A stretch of 64,000 bases of DNA from Pseudoalteromonas rubra (GTDB lineage Bacteria; Pseudomonadota; Gammaproteobacteria; Enterobacterales; Alteromonadaceae), in assembly GCF_005887115.1 (NCBI RefSeq), contig NZ_PNCJ01000017.1, positions 1 through 64,000 on the forward strand, written 5' to 3'. Below are positions 45,224-53,265 of this stretch, piece after piece; the stretch's first letter is position 1; every line of letters starts with the position of its first letter. The notes below the pieces were generated by a model, which was not told the origin of the DNA, did not search any database, and saw only the letters and a list, made by a program, of their open reading frames with translations. The position numbers and the translations under genes are program-made.

Positions 45224-45868
45224 ATGGATCATACGCAGGCGATTGAAATCGTTAACGTAGACCGAGACAAAGTCGCGCAGCATATTGAGTTATGCAACAA
45301 GGGGGAGCATATTTGTGACCTCAATGGGTGGTGTTTAGAGATAGCATCATCAGCTCAGACGTTTACATTTGGCCCAGATACTATCTTGCGGCCGGGGGAG
45401 GAGCTCAGTGTCTACATTGACAGGAGAGGTGAACTTAGCTTTAACGCGGCCAATGCTTTAAACCGTCGGGGTGACAGGGTGTTGTTGTTTGATGCACATC
45501 GTGAGCTGCGTTATCAGTTTGTATATGGCCAGTCAGCCCACAACCTTGTGATCATCAGCGATGTGCACTGCGACAGTCAGGGGGGCAGAGATTTCAGTGA
45601 TGAATATGTTGAGCTATTTAATATGTCAGATTGCCGTGTGGACATCAGTGGCTGGCAAATTCGCGCCGTAAAGGGGGATGCGCAATTTATTTTCCCAAAG
45701 GGGGCCCAGCTGGCGCCTCAGGCACCTATTCGGGTCTATTCCAACTATATAGATCCGCAGACTGGCGGCTACAGCATCAACAGCCCGCGAGCGCTTTGGC
45801 GCACCAGCAATGAAAGTTGTCAGCTGCTGGACGACGCCGAGCGTGAAGTATCCCGCTATTCTTTCTGA
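45224..45868 (+). CDS. Double lamin-tail-domain protein of unknown role
   Basis: 214 residues without signal peptide or membrane segment. It appears to contain two lamin-tail (LTD) immunoglobulin-like domains. The first is about 6-100, with IEIVNV, HIELCNKGEHICDLNGWCLEI and a LRPGEELSVY turn. The second is about 107-205, with VIISDVHCD, DEYVELFNMSDCRVDISGWQI and FPKGAQLAPQAPIRVY. The repeated pattern of EYVELFN-x-DISGWQI is the family hallmark. Five to six cysteines are unusual for a cytoplasmic protein. AGAGG precedes the ATG by 9 bases. It lies between the NRPS terminator and the N-hydroxylase, inside the siderophore block; I know of no assigned function for LTD proteins in NRPS clusters. 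Confidence 0.72.
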   Translation: MDHTQAIEIVNVDRDKVAQHIELCNKGEHICDLNGWCLEIASSAQTFTFGPDTILRPGEELSVYIDRRGELSFNAANALNRRGDRVLLFDAHRELRYQFVYGQSAHNLVIISDVHCDSQGGRDFSDEYVELFNMSDCRVDISGWQIRAVKGDAQFIFPKGAQLAPQAPIRVYSNYIDPQTGGYSINSPRALWRTSNESCQLLDDAEREVSRYSF

Positions 45869-45914
45869 GCGGTGGGACTGGGGAGCGACTGAATGTCCTC
45901 CCCGGCACACTTGA

Positions 45915-47147
45915 TTACAGGTCGAGCGCTTCGACGATCTCCGCTGAGCGTACCGCCAACACTGACAGTAAAGAGTCACTGATGCCATGGGTTTGCTCAT
46001 TGACACCCTGGGTAAACACTTTTGGCATAAAGTTGTCGGCCGTTTCAATTTGATAGTAGCGACTGATATCTGGCTTCAGCCATTCTGCCAATTGCTCAAG
46101 AAGCGGCGAGCGGCTTGGGTACTGGTAGCCAGTCGCCAGAATTAGATGGTCGTACTTTTGTACCCCACGGCTTTGTACACCTTCCAGATCCAGGTTGATC
46201 TTACCTTCGTTATCAATTGCTGCGCTATTGACAGAGGTACGGTGGCGAATAGCCAGGCGATTGCCTCCTTTAAGTTTCTGGTCATACAAACTGGCATAAA
46301 TACTATCAATCAATGGCTCATCGACGACAGAGTAGTTGGTACTTCTGAATTCGTTAAAGTAGCGGTCTTTTTGCTCTGGCGACTTGTCGAACACCACATC
46401 GGTGAATGCAGGGTCAAAGATCTCGTTTACAAATGGACTTGAATCAGCAGGCTTCATTGCACCGGCACGCATGATTAAGTCAACCTGTGGTTGCTCAGTC
46501 ATGTTTTCCAGATCAGCAAAAATCTCAGCACCACTTTGTCCGGCACCGATAATCGCAACGCGATCACCCGCTTTGACTTTATGTTTGTTGTGCAAATACT
46601 GCGACGAGTGCCAAACATGATTGCTGTCTTTCAGTGCGTCAAATGGGGCGGGGATTTTCGCCGAACCGCCAACGCTCACAACCAGGTTTTTGGTCAGACG
46701 TACGCTTTGATTGCCCTCGGCATCCCGGCTGGTGACTTTGAGGTGATCAACTTTACCTTCGACAATAATTGGCTCAACGTCATTGACCTGCTCGCCAAAG
46801 TGACAGTGATCACGGAAATGGCTGGCTGACCAGCGCAGGTAGTCATTGAATTCATGACGAGAAGGATAGAAGGTCTTCAGGTTGATGAAACTGTCCAGGC
46901 GGTTTTGATTATGTAAATAATTAATGAAGCTGAAATGACTGGTTGGGTTGCGTAATGAAACCAGGTCTTTGAGGAAAGAGATCTGCATATCAGTGTTGTC
47001 CAGCAGCATCCCACCATGCCACAAAAAGTCCGGCTGTTTCTCGATAAAACACACTCGATCACTCAGTTTGTTTTGCTCTTTCAGGGCGATAGCCAGTGCC
47101 AGGTTGGCTGGGCCGAACCCGATCCCAATCACGTCATATAGTTTCAT
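45915..47147 (-). CDS. L-ornithine N5-monooxygenase (PvdA-like)
   Basis: 410 residues of the siderophore lysine/ornithine N-hydroxylase family. FAD-binding GIGFGPANLALAIAL is near the N-terminus (about 7-21), followed by MQISFLKDLVSLRNPTS (about 52-68), the NADPH-binding GAGQSGAEIFADL (about 205-217) and the late ATGYQYP motif (about 340). The start is placed at the ATG at 47147, which has AAGGCAG upstream and puts the FAD motif at the usual distance; an earlier frame start adds ten basic residues. It would hydroxylate the delta-amino group of ornithine in the cytoplasm, before formylation. Ornithine is preferred over lysine because of the PvdF-like partner. A PvdS-type promoter element lies about 67 bp upstream. 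Confidence 0.9.
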   Translation of the reverse strand: MKLYDVIGIGFGPANLALAIALKEQNKLSDRVCFIEKQPDFLWHGGMLLDNTDMQISFLKDLVSLRNPTSHFSFINYLHNQNRLDSFINLKTFYPSRHEFNDYLRWSASHFRDHCHFGEQVNDVEPIIVEGKVDHLKVTSRDAEGNQSVRLTKNLVVSVGGSAKIPAPFDALKDSNHVWHSSQYLHNKHKVKAGDRVAIIGAGQSGAEIFADLENMTEQPQVDLIMRAGAMKPADSSPFVNEIFDPAFTDVVFDKSPEQKDRYFNEFRSTNYSVVDEPLIDSIYASLYDQKLKGGNRLAIRHRTSVNSAAIDNEGKINLDLEGVQSRGVQKYDHLILATGYQYPSRSPLLEQLAEWLKPDISRYYQIETADNFMPKVFTQGVNEQTHGISDSLLSVLAVRSAEIVEALDL

Positions 47148-47213
47148 TTTTCTGCCTTTGATTACCTTAAATCGCACGCACGGGGGCGTGAAATAATATT
47201 GATTGTCATAAAG

Positions 47214-47237
47214 ACGAAAGATGTGCGGGTTTCTTTA
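47214..47237 (-). promoter_or_regulatory. PvdS-type promoter element of the N-hydroxylase gene
   Basis: On the minus strand TAAAG (47237-47233), 16 bases, CGT (47216-47214); 7 of 8 matches to TAAAT-N16-CGT. Confidence 0.55.
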
Positions 47238-47317
47238 GGGGCCGTCAGGTGCAATCAGCGCAAAAAGTAAGGGAAAAAGAATTACCATGCGCGAGCGCAA
47301 TAAATTCTCATAAAATG

Positions 47318-47341
47318 TGAATTTTTTTGTCAATAACTCGT
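47318..47341 (+). promoter_or_regulatory. Possible PvdS-type promoter element of the DapE-like gene
   Basis: TGAAT (47318-47322), 16 bases, CGT (47339-47341); 7 of 8 matches, but the mismatch is inside the TAAAT box, making it weaker than the others. Confidence 0.4.
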
Positions 47342-47422
47342 CTAGCTAGTTCACCGTGGCTACGTTGCTAAATGCCGTCGCCCCATATGTTCTTTGCGCT
47401 AAAACGAGTGAGTGAAACCAAT

Positions 47423-48646
47423 ATGTTAGTTGCCGACTTTGCCTTGGAAAAATGCCAGTCATTAAGTGAAAATGCCATTGCATTGACCCAGAAGCTGGTA
47501 CGTTATAAATCCATCACACCTGAAGATGCTGGCAGCATGTGTTTCCTGATCCGTAAGCTTCAGTCACTCGGATTCGACTGTCACGAAGTCACTCGTCAGG
47601 GCGTCAGAAACCTGGTGGCGAAAAGAGTATTTGGACCAGGTGAAACCCTGGCGTTTGCCGGTCACCTGGACGTTGTGCCGCCCGGGCCGGTCGAGCTGTG
47701 GCAATGTCCGCCCTTTGCTGCAGAGATCCAGGATGGCCGCTTATATGGTCGTGGGGTAGCCGATATGAAAGGGGCAATAGCCTGTTTTATTGCGGCTGTT
47801 GAGTCTCTGCTCGAACAATGCAGCCGCGGTAGTCTGATGTTTTTGATTACCTGCGACGAAGAAGGAGAGGCGGAACACGGCACCGCCGTGCTCATGAGCC
47901 ATTTGAAACAGCAAGGTGTAGATCACCTGCCGCATTATTGCTTGGTGGGAGAGCCATCGAGTCGTAAGACGCTGGGTGATGTGCTTAAGATAGGTCGTCG
48001 CGGCTCCTTGTCTGCCCATATTCGGGTTTATGGCCGTCAGGGTCATGTGGCCTATCCACATAACTGTGATAACGCCACGCATCATACGTCACGCCTGTTG
48101 CAGCGTTTACTGGCGCTGGAATGGGACGAGGGCAGTGCGCAAATGCCGGGTACCACATTTCAGGTGACGCAGCTCAACAGTGGTGAATTTGTCGATAATG
48201 TGGTCCCGGGTGCCTGTGATGTGTGCTTTAACATTCGCTACAGTAGTCGCTTTAACGAAGCGGAGCTGAAACGACTGATCGACGATATATTGCTGGATTT
48301 AGACCTCAATTATGACATTGAGTGGCAGCGCCCTTGTGCGCCGTATTTCAATCAGGCGGATGACTTTGTGGCCCTGATCTGTGGTGCGATAGAGAGCGTG
48401 GTGGGTCAGGTCCCCATGCTGACTACAGATGGCGGTACGTCGGATGGCCGTTTTATTGCCTCAAGTCATACCCAGGTCATTGAGTTTGGTCTGAAAAACG
48501 ACAACATCCACCAAATCAATGAATCTGCACAGATACAGGACATTGCCGATCTGGCGCATATTTATCAGCTCGTGATCCAGGCATTTTGTGTTGAGGAAAC
48601 ACAAATCGCACAGCGTCAGGCGCAGCAACTGGCGGCATTGACATAA
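47423..48646 (+). CDS. DapE/ArgE-type M20 metallohydrolase in the siderophore locus
   Basis: 407 residues, collinear with succinyl-diaminopimelate desuccinylase (DapE). Shared features are FAGHLDVVPPGP with the first metal His, YGRGVADMKGA with the bridging Asp, CDEEGEAEHGT with the catalytic and metal Glu, LVGEPSS, RRGSLSAHIRVYGRQGHVAYPH in the dimerisation domain, TDGGTSDGRFIA, and a late His in NIHQINES. An in-frame start at 47372 would add 17 residues; homology begins after the ATG at 47423, but neither has a strong ribosome binding site. Possible roles are raising lysine or ornithine supply for the siderophore, or removing an N-acyl group from a precursor. A housekeeping dapE normally sits elsewhere, so this is probably a dedicated paralogue. 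Confidence 0.82.
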   Translation: MLVADFALEKCQSLSENAIALTQKLVRYKSITPEDAGSMCFLIRKLQSLGFDCHEVTRQGVRNLVAKRVFGPGETLAFAGHLDVVPPGPVELWQCPPFAAEIQDGRLYGRGVADMKGAIACFIAAVESLLEQCSRGSLMFLITCDEEGEAEHGTAVLMSHLKQQGVDHLPHYCLVGEPSSRKTLGDVLKIGRRGSLSAHIRVYGRQGHVAYPHNCDNATHHTSRLLQRLLALEWDEGSAQMPGTTFQVTQLNSGEFVDNVVPGACDVCFNIRYSSRFNEAELKRLIDDILLDLDLNYDIEWQRPCAPYFNQADDFVALICGAIESVVGQVPMLTTDGGTSDGRFIASSHTQVIEFGLKNDNIHQINESAQIQDIADLAHIYQLVIQAFCVEETQIAQRQAQQLAALT

Positions 48647-48658
48647 ACAGCGAAGGAA

Positions 48659-48676
48659 GAGCCCATAACCGGGCTC
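48659..48676. terminator. Weak bidirectional hairpin between convergent genes
   Basis: GAGCCC-ATAACC-GGGCTC lies between the DapE-like gene and the end of the DHB operon. A short T-rich tail (GTTTG) follows on the plus side; there is no proper T-run on the minus side. Confidence 0.4.
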
Positions 48677-48696
48677 GTTTGATTGTGCGGAACAAC

Positions 48697-49461
48697 TTAG
48701 AAAGTCGCACCACCATCGATGGTGATAGTTTGCAAGGTGGTGTGAGATGAAAGCTTTGACGCCAGAAATACCACGCTATCGGCAATCTCTTGTGCCGTGG
48801 CCAGCTTTTTAAGCGGGATCCCTAACTTATACTGGGGGGCAAAACCTTCTATGACGCGCTGTGCACCTTGCTCGTCCTGCCACATACCGGTTTGCATTGG
48901 CGTCAGTGTCGAACCCGGAGCAACCACATTACACCGTACACCAAAGTTCGCCAGTTCCAGCCCTGCGCTCAGCGTAAGCTGAGTAACGGCGGCTTTTGAA
49001 GCGCAATAGGCTGCCATCTGTTGACGAGGGGTGTGTGCGGCATTGGAGCCAACCGTCACAATGGCCCCTGCCTGTTGTTGTTTAAGGTGGGGCGTGCAGG
49101 CGCGAATAAAGGTAAACACGGCACCCGCATTGACATTCAGGCAGTGCTGCCATTGTGTCAGTGATAACTGCTCTACCTCACCCAGCTCCAAGACCCCGGC
49201 GATGTTGATCAGGTTATATGGCGCCAGGCCCTGAGCCAGCAGCTCGTTTAAAGTGGCTTCCAGTTCCGTCAAATCTGCCAGATCACACTGCACGGCACGC
49301 TCGAGTATGTCGGTGTCACTGAACTGGCGATCAAAGCCAATCACTTTCGCCCCAAGGGCGGCAAAGCGCTGGGCTGTAGCCAGTCCGATGCCCTGACCGA
49401 CACCACTGATCCAGACAATCTGACCCTGATACTCCTGCTGTAGTCGCGCATCATAAGACAT
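48697..49461 (-). CDS. entA: 2,3-dihydro-2,3-dihydroxybenzoate dehydrogenase
   Basis: About 254 residues of the short-chain dehydrogenase family: NAD-binding [12 protein letters not shown] (about 18-29), NIAGVLE (about 86-92), catalytic Ser in VTVGSNAA and YCASKAA (about 150), then a C-terminal GGATF. It oxidises the dihydrodiol to 2,3-dihydroxybenzoate. Two near-adjacent ATGs (49467 and 49461) are possible; the second has GGAG at nine bases. It is the last gene of the DHB operon and overlaps the end of the upstream condensation-domain gene by about 11 bp. Confidence 0.93.
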   Translation of the reverse strand: MSYDARLQQEYQGQIVWISGVGQGIGLATAQRFAALGAKVIGFDRQFSDTDILERAVQCDLADLTELEATLNELLAQGLAPYNLINIAGVLELGEVEQLSLTQWQHCLNVNAGAVFTFIRACTPHLKQQQAGAIVTVGSNAAHTPRQQMAAYCASKAAVTQLTLSAGLELANFGVRCNVVAPGSTLTPMQTGMWQDEQGAQRVIEGFAPQYKLGIPLKKLATAQEIADSVVFLASKLSSHTTLQTITIDGGATF

Positions 49462-50773
49462 GGTCATAGACTCCGTTTAATGCTGTGACCACGCTGCTCA
49501 GTGTTTGGGTGGGATGTTGAGACCAGTAGTGAGCAGCCCGGAATATGGCAGCCTGCACCTGCTGTTGCTGCTGATCTGAATAACGCGCCACATTGGCATC
49601 GACATCCAGCCTGGCAGGTTGATCCTGCAACAGGTGCCACTGCAACATGATGTCGTCGGTCGTACCGGCACTGAGTATATGGGAGTGGCTGGCAATTCCA
49701 CCATATTTTGGACTGCTGGTGAAGGGCAGCAGGTTAACGGTCGGGCCAAATATATGTGTACCTTTACCTTGCTGCTGACGAGTTCGCTTGAGATCCTCAA
49801 CCCGGTAAGTTTGCAGTGCTTTGAGCGCTTTAATACCCTGATTGATGACCCGACAACACTGGCTGAGTGTCATGTCTGTCGCCAGCTCCAGTGGCAGTGG
49901 CATAACATTGCTCTGTACACAAGGCGTGCTGAGTTCATGCTGGTGCTGGCGGTTCATCATGATAAGGCCCAGCGTTATGTGGTATTGCGCAGTCTTGGCA
50001 ACCAGTGCCGCGCTGACCGCCGCGAGCAGGACTTCGGCATGACCCGCCTGACATACCGAGGCGGCAGACATCACGGTATGCCAGTCGGTGTGAGTAAAGG
50101 CCTGACTCAGACGTCTGTTTGGTTCTGTGACATCTTCTTTTTGGTGACTGAAGCTTAGTGGGGCAGGTACACCGTCTAACCAGTTGTTGAGTGTGGCCCG
50201 GGCGACTTGTTGGCGTGCCAGATAGGCTTCACTATTGTGTAAAGTGAGCAAGTCTTGTTGCTGGCCAAATGGCAACTTGGGCAGTGGCTTGCCTTTTTGC
50301 TGCGCGTTATAACAACGATTAAGTGCCTGGGTGAATAGACCAAACCCATAGCCATCGAGCAATAAGTGGTGGCCAACCAGAAACAGTAAATCCTGCTCGG
50401 GAGCGCGTACCAGTGTTAGTTTCAGCAGGGCATCTTGTTCTAACACAAAGGCTCTGGCCATTGCCGGTGTCACAAACTGCTCGGCAAAGGCGGGAATATC
50501 CTCTGGCTGAGCGTCAAGCTGGATGATATCCAGGGTTGGCACCTCAGCATACGGCTTTAATTGCGGGGTAAAAGCATTGTCATGAACAAAACGACAACTC
50601 AGGCAGTTACTGCTTTGCCAGACGTGTGCAAAAGCCTGCTGCAACATAGTCGCTGAAATTTTACCTTTAAACTCAATACACTCGGCCACATTGAACAGCG
50701 CGCCACGGCCGCTGATGGTATGCAGCAACCACATAGCTTGTTGTGAGTCCGTTAACGGCAATGCCTGTGACAT
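49451..50773 (-). CDS. Free-standing VibH-like condensation domain
   Basis: 440 residues forming one condensation domain with the intact active site GHHLLLDGYG (about 136-145) and no carrier, adenylation or epimerisation domain. Its place between entB and entA suggests it uses dihydroxybenzoyl-EntB as donor. VibH of vibriobactin synthesis is a known stand-alone C domain that joins DHB from VibB to a free amine. Here the acceptor may be a side-chain amine of the peptide, for instance of the lysine-statine or the A3 residue. The start shares one base with the entB stop (TAATG). Confidence 0.85.
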   Translation of the reverse strand: MSQALPLTDSQQAMWLLHTISGRGALFNVAECIEFKGKISATMLQQAFAHVWQSSNCLSCRFVHDNAFTPQLKPYAEVPTLDIIQLDAQPEDIPAFAEQFVTPAMARAFVLEQDALLKLTLVRAPEQDLLFLVGHHLLLDGYGFGLFTQALNRCYNAQQKGKPLPKLPFGQQQDLLTLHNSEAYLARQQVARATLNNWLDGVPAPLSFSHQKEDVTEPNRRLSQAFTHTDWHTVMSAASVCQAGHAEVLLAAVSAALVAKTAQYHITLGLIMMNRQHQHELSTPCVQSNVMPLPLELATDMTLSQCCRVINQGIKALKALQTYRVEDLKRTRQQQGKGTHIFGPTVNLLPFTSSPKYGGIASHSHILSAGTTDDIMLQWHLLQDQPARLDVDANVARYSDQQQQQVQAAIFRAAHYWSQHPTQTLSSVVTALNGVYDHVL

Positions 50774-51639
50774 TAGTCTTCCTTACGCTCTTCCAGCAAG
50801 TCAATCCAGGCAGCCAGGGTCGGGATCTGTGCCAGTTCTATGAAGTTTGTTTCAATACCTTGTTGTTGCCACAACGCGATGAGATTCATCACCTGCACGG
50901 AATCCAGGCCATAGTCGATAAGGCTTTCATGCTCGTCAAATTCATCGGCTTCACAGTCGATCAGCGGCAGGATATGCGCTTTAAGGCCCTCAAGTGTGGT
51001 GATGTCCTGAGTTTCTTCACCGAGAATGTCAGCCACAGTAGCCACTTTACCGCAGCGTCCCGCCACAAAGTTCAGCGCCATCAGATGCTCATCGCGGCTG
51101 AAATCGGCAATCGCATCGGCAATCACAAACGGCTGAATGTCACGCATAAAGGCATCTACAGCGGTGGTCATCACCCCGATGTGGCCATAAATACCGACTA
51201 TCATTAGCTGGTCACGGCCGCGCTCTTGTAGTTGCGCTTCAAAGTCGCATTTCTGAAAGGCACTGTAACGCCACTTGGTAAGCACGACATCTTGCTCGCC
51301 GGGTGCCAGCGCATCGACAATCGGTTGTTGTGCCGGGTCTTGCAGGCCCGGGCCCCACATGTCACTCAACAGTCCACGTTCATGCTGGCCCTGTTTGATT
51401 GGTTGCGCGGTGTAAAACACCGGAATGCCCTGCTCGTAACAGAACTGTTTAAGGCGCTGAATATGATTGATCATGGTTTCAATCAGGGGGTTATTGTCAC
51501 CGTAGTAACCCACAAAGTAATGCTGTACATCGTGGATCAGTAAGGCGGCACGACTGGCATCCAGCTGCCAGTCAACGCGGTTTTCAGGTAACTCCGCAGC
51601 GCGGGGTAACGGGTAATGGGATAACTTAGGAATACTCAT
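50773..51639 (-). CDS. entB: Isochorismatase / aryl carrier protein
   Basis: 288 residues in two domains. The N-terminal isochorismatase (about 1-205) has LLIHDVQHYFVGYYG with the catalytic Asp, and VLTKWRYSAF with the Lys. The C-terminal aryl carrier domain (about 215-288) has the phosphopantetheine Ser in YGLDSVQVMN. It hydrolyses isochorismate and then carries DHB as a thioester. Full length for EntB (about 285). It lies 24 bp after entE, with an A-rich, weak ribosome binding site. Confidence 0.95.
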   Translation of the reverse strand: MSIPKLSHYPLPRAAELPENRVDWQLDASRAALLIHDVQHYFVGYYGDNNPLIETMINHIQRLKQFCYEQGIPVFYTAQPIKQGQHERGLLSDMWGPGLQDPAQQPIVDALAPGEQDVVLTKWRYSAFQKCDFEAQLQERGRDQLMIVGIYGHIGVMTTAVDAFMRDIQPFVIADAIADFSRDEHLMALNFVAGRCGKVATVADILGEETQDITTLEGLKAHILPLIDCEADEFDEHESLIDYGLDSVQVMNLIALWQQQGIETNFIELAQIPTLAAWIDLLEERKED

Positions 51640-51663
51640 TGTCTTTTTTACTTCTTCTGTTAA

Positions 51664-53265
51664 TCAGGCCTGGCCGTCGAAGGTGGCACGCAGGGCTTTT
51701 TTATCGACTTTGCCGACCGCAGTCAGGGGTAAGTCGGTTACAAATTGGAATTTGTCGGGCACTTTGAAATCGGCGATCCCCAGCTGGCGCAGGTACTTTC
51801 TCAGCTGTAAAGGGGTGAGTTTTTCGGCTGCCACCACGAAGGCACAGCTTTTCTCGCCCAAAGTGGCATCGGGCATAGACACTATGGCGACTTGCTCGAT
51901 ATGTGGATGGCCAAGTAAATGGTTTTCTACTTCTTCTGCCGCAATTTTTTCGCCGCCTCGGTTGATCTGATCTTTATCACGGCCAACCACAATCAGGTGG
52001 CCGGAGGGCAGTTGCCTGACCAGATCGCCGGAGGCATAAAAGCCGTCAGCATCAAATGCACTGGTATTATGCTGAGGTGACTTGTAGTAGCCGCGGAACG
52101 TATAAGGGCCTCGGGTAAGGAGTCTGCCGGCTTCACCAGGTGCGACGGGCAGGCCATGCTCATCCACTACTTTGATCTCATCGTCGGGACTAATCGGGCG
52201 GCCCTGAGTGGTCAGTACCAGCTCGTCATCATCGTCGTGACGGGTGTAGTTCACCAGGCCTTCTGCCATGCCAAATACTTGTTGTAATTGGGCACCCAAC
52301 ACCGGCCTGACCTGTTCGGCTACAGTGCGGCTGAGTTTAGCGCCGCCAACCTGGATCAGCGTCAGGCTGCTCAGGTCATGATTGCTGTGTGCGGCGTGTT
52401 GTAACCACAGCTGTAGTGCCGGCGGTACCAGCGCGGTGTGGGTTATGGCAAAGCGTTCGATTAAAGGAAAACAGTGACTGGGGCTGGGATCTGAGGCCAG
52501 GATCACTGAGCCGCCGGCTGCGAATACGCCCAGTGCGCCTGGCGAACTGAGCGGGAAGTTATGCGGTGCCGGTAGTGCGCACAAATAGCGGGTATCCCCG
52601 TGCAGCTGGCAAATATCCCGACTGGCAACCACAGAGTAAAGGTAATCGTTGTGGGTGCGTGGGATCAATTTAGGGGTGCCTGTGCTGCCACCGGAGAGCT
52701 GAAAGAAGGCGACGTCTTCTGGATTGAGCTCAGGCGCACGGAAGGCGCGTGCGTGCAAATACGCCTGTTTCAGTTCGCTATTGCCTTTACTGTGATCCAC
52801 CATAATATGGCTGATGCAGGCAAAGCGGTTAAACAACTCCTGAGAAAAGGATTCATCTGCAAACAGTGGCTGAGCAGAAGAAACCAACAGCAGCTTAGGC
52901 TGCAAAATTTCACAATAGCTTTGCAGCTCAGTGCGTTGATGATTAAACAGGGCACACACCGGCGCCACGCCGAGTTTAAGCAGCGCAAAGTAGCTGATAT
53001 AAAACTCCACACAGTTGGGCAGCTGAATAAGCGCGGTATCACCCTGTTGCAGCCCCTGACTGGCCAGATGAGCCGCCAGGTTGCTGCTGTACTCATCGAG
53101 CTGCTGATAGCTCAGTTGTCGATTGGCATCGGCGACGGCAATGCCTTGCCCGTTATGCACCAGTTGTTCGTTCAAAATGCTGGTGAGTGGTTTATCCTGC
53201 CAGTAGCCCTGGGCGCGATAGTGGGCGGCCAGCTCTTCAGGCCAAGGGGTATATTCAATACTCAT
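51664..53265 (-). CDS. entE: 2,3-dihydroxybenzoate-AMP ligase
   Basis: 533 residues, the EntE/DhbE size. Start MSIEYTPWPEELAAHYRAQGYW matches the family N-terminus, so the ATG at 53265 is used rather than upstream starts inside entC. Motifs: FQLSGGSTGTPKLIPRTHNDY (adenylation P-loop, about 195-215, partly shown), QVFGMAEGLVNYT (about 335), SGDLVR (about 420) and the C-terminal VGKVDKKALR lysine loop. It activates DHB and loads the aryl carrier domain of EntB. ATGA overlap with entC indicates coupling. Confidence 0.95.
   Translation of the reverse strand: MSIEYTPWPEELAAHYRAQGYWQDKPLTSILNEQLVHNGQGIAVADANRQLSYQQLDEYSSNLAAHLASQGLQQGDTALIQLPNCVEFYISYFALLKLGVAPVCALFNHQRTELQSYCEILQPKLLLVSSAQPLFADESFSQELFNRFACISHIMVDHSKGNSELKQAYLHARAFRAPELNPEDVAFFQLSGGSTGTPKLIPRTHNDYLYSVVASRDICQLHGDTRYLCALPAPHNFPLSSPGALGVFAAGGSVILASDPSPSHCFPLIERFAITHTALVPPALQLWLQHAAHSNHDLSSLTLIQVGGAKLSRTVAEQVRPVLGAQLQQVFGMAEGLVNYTRHDDDDELVLTTQGRPISPDDEIKVVDEHGLPVAPGEAGRLLTRGPYTFRGYYKSPQHNTSAFDADGFYASGDLVRQLPSGHLIVVGRDKDQINRGGEKIAAEEVENHLLGHPHIEQVAIVSMPDATLGEKSCAFVVAAEKLTPLQLRKYLRQLGIADFKVPDKFQFVTDLPLTAVGKVDKKALRATFDGQA

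Noticed and set aside
47178..47230. Possible Fur box upstream of the N-hydroxylase (TGACAATCAATATTA on the minus strand)
   Set aside because: Only 11 of 14 defined positions match, well below the boxes at the sigma and receptor genes.
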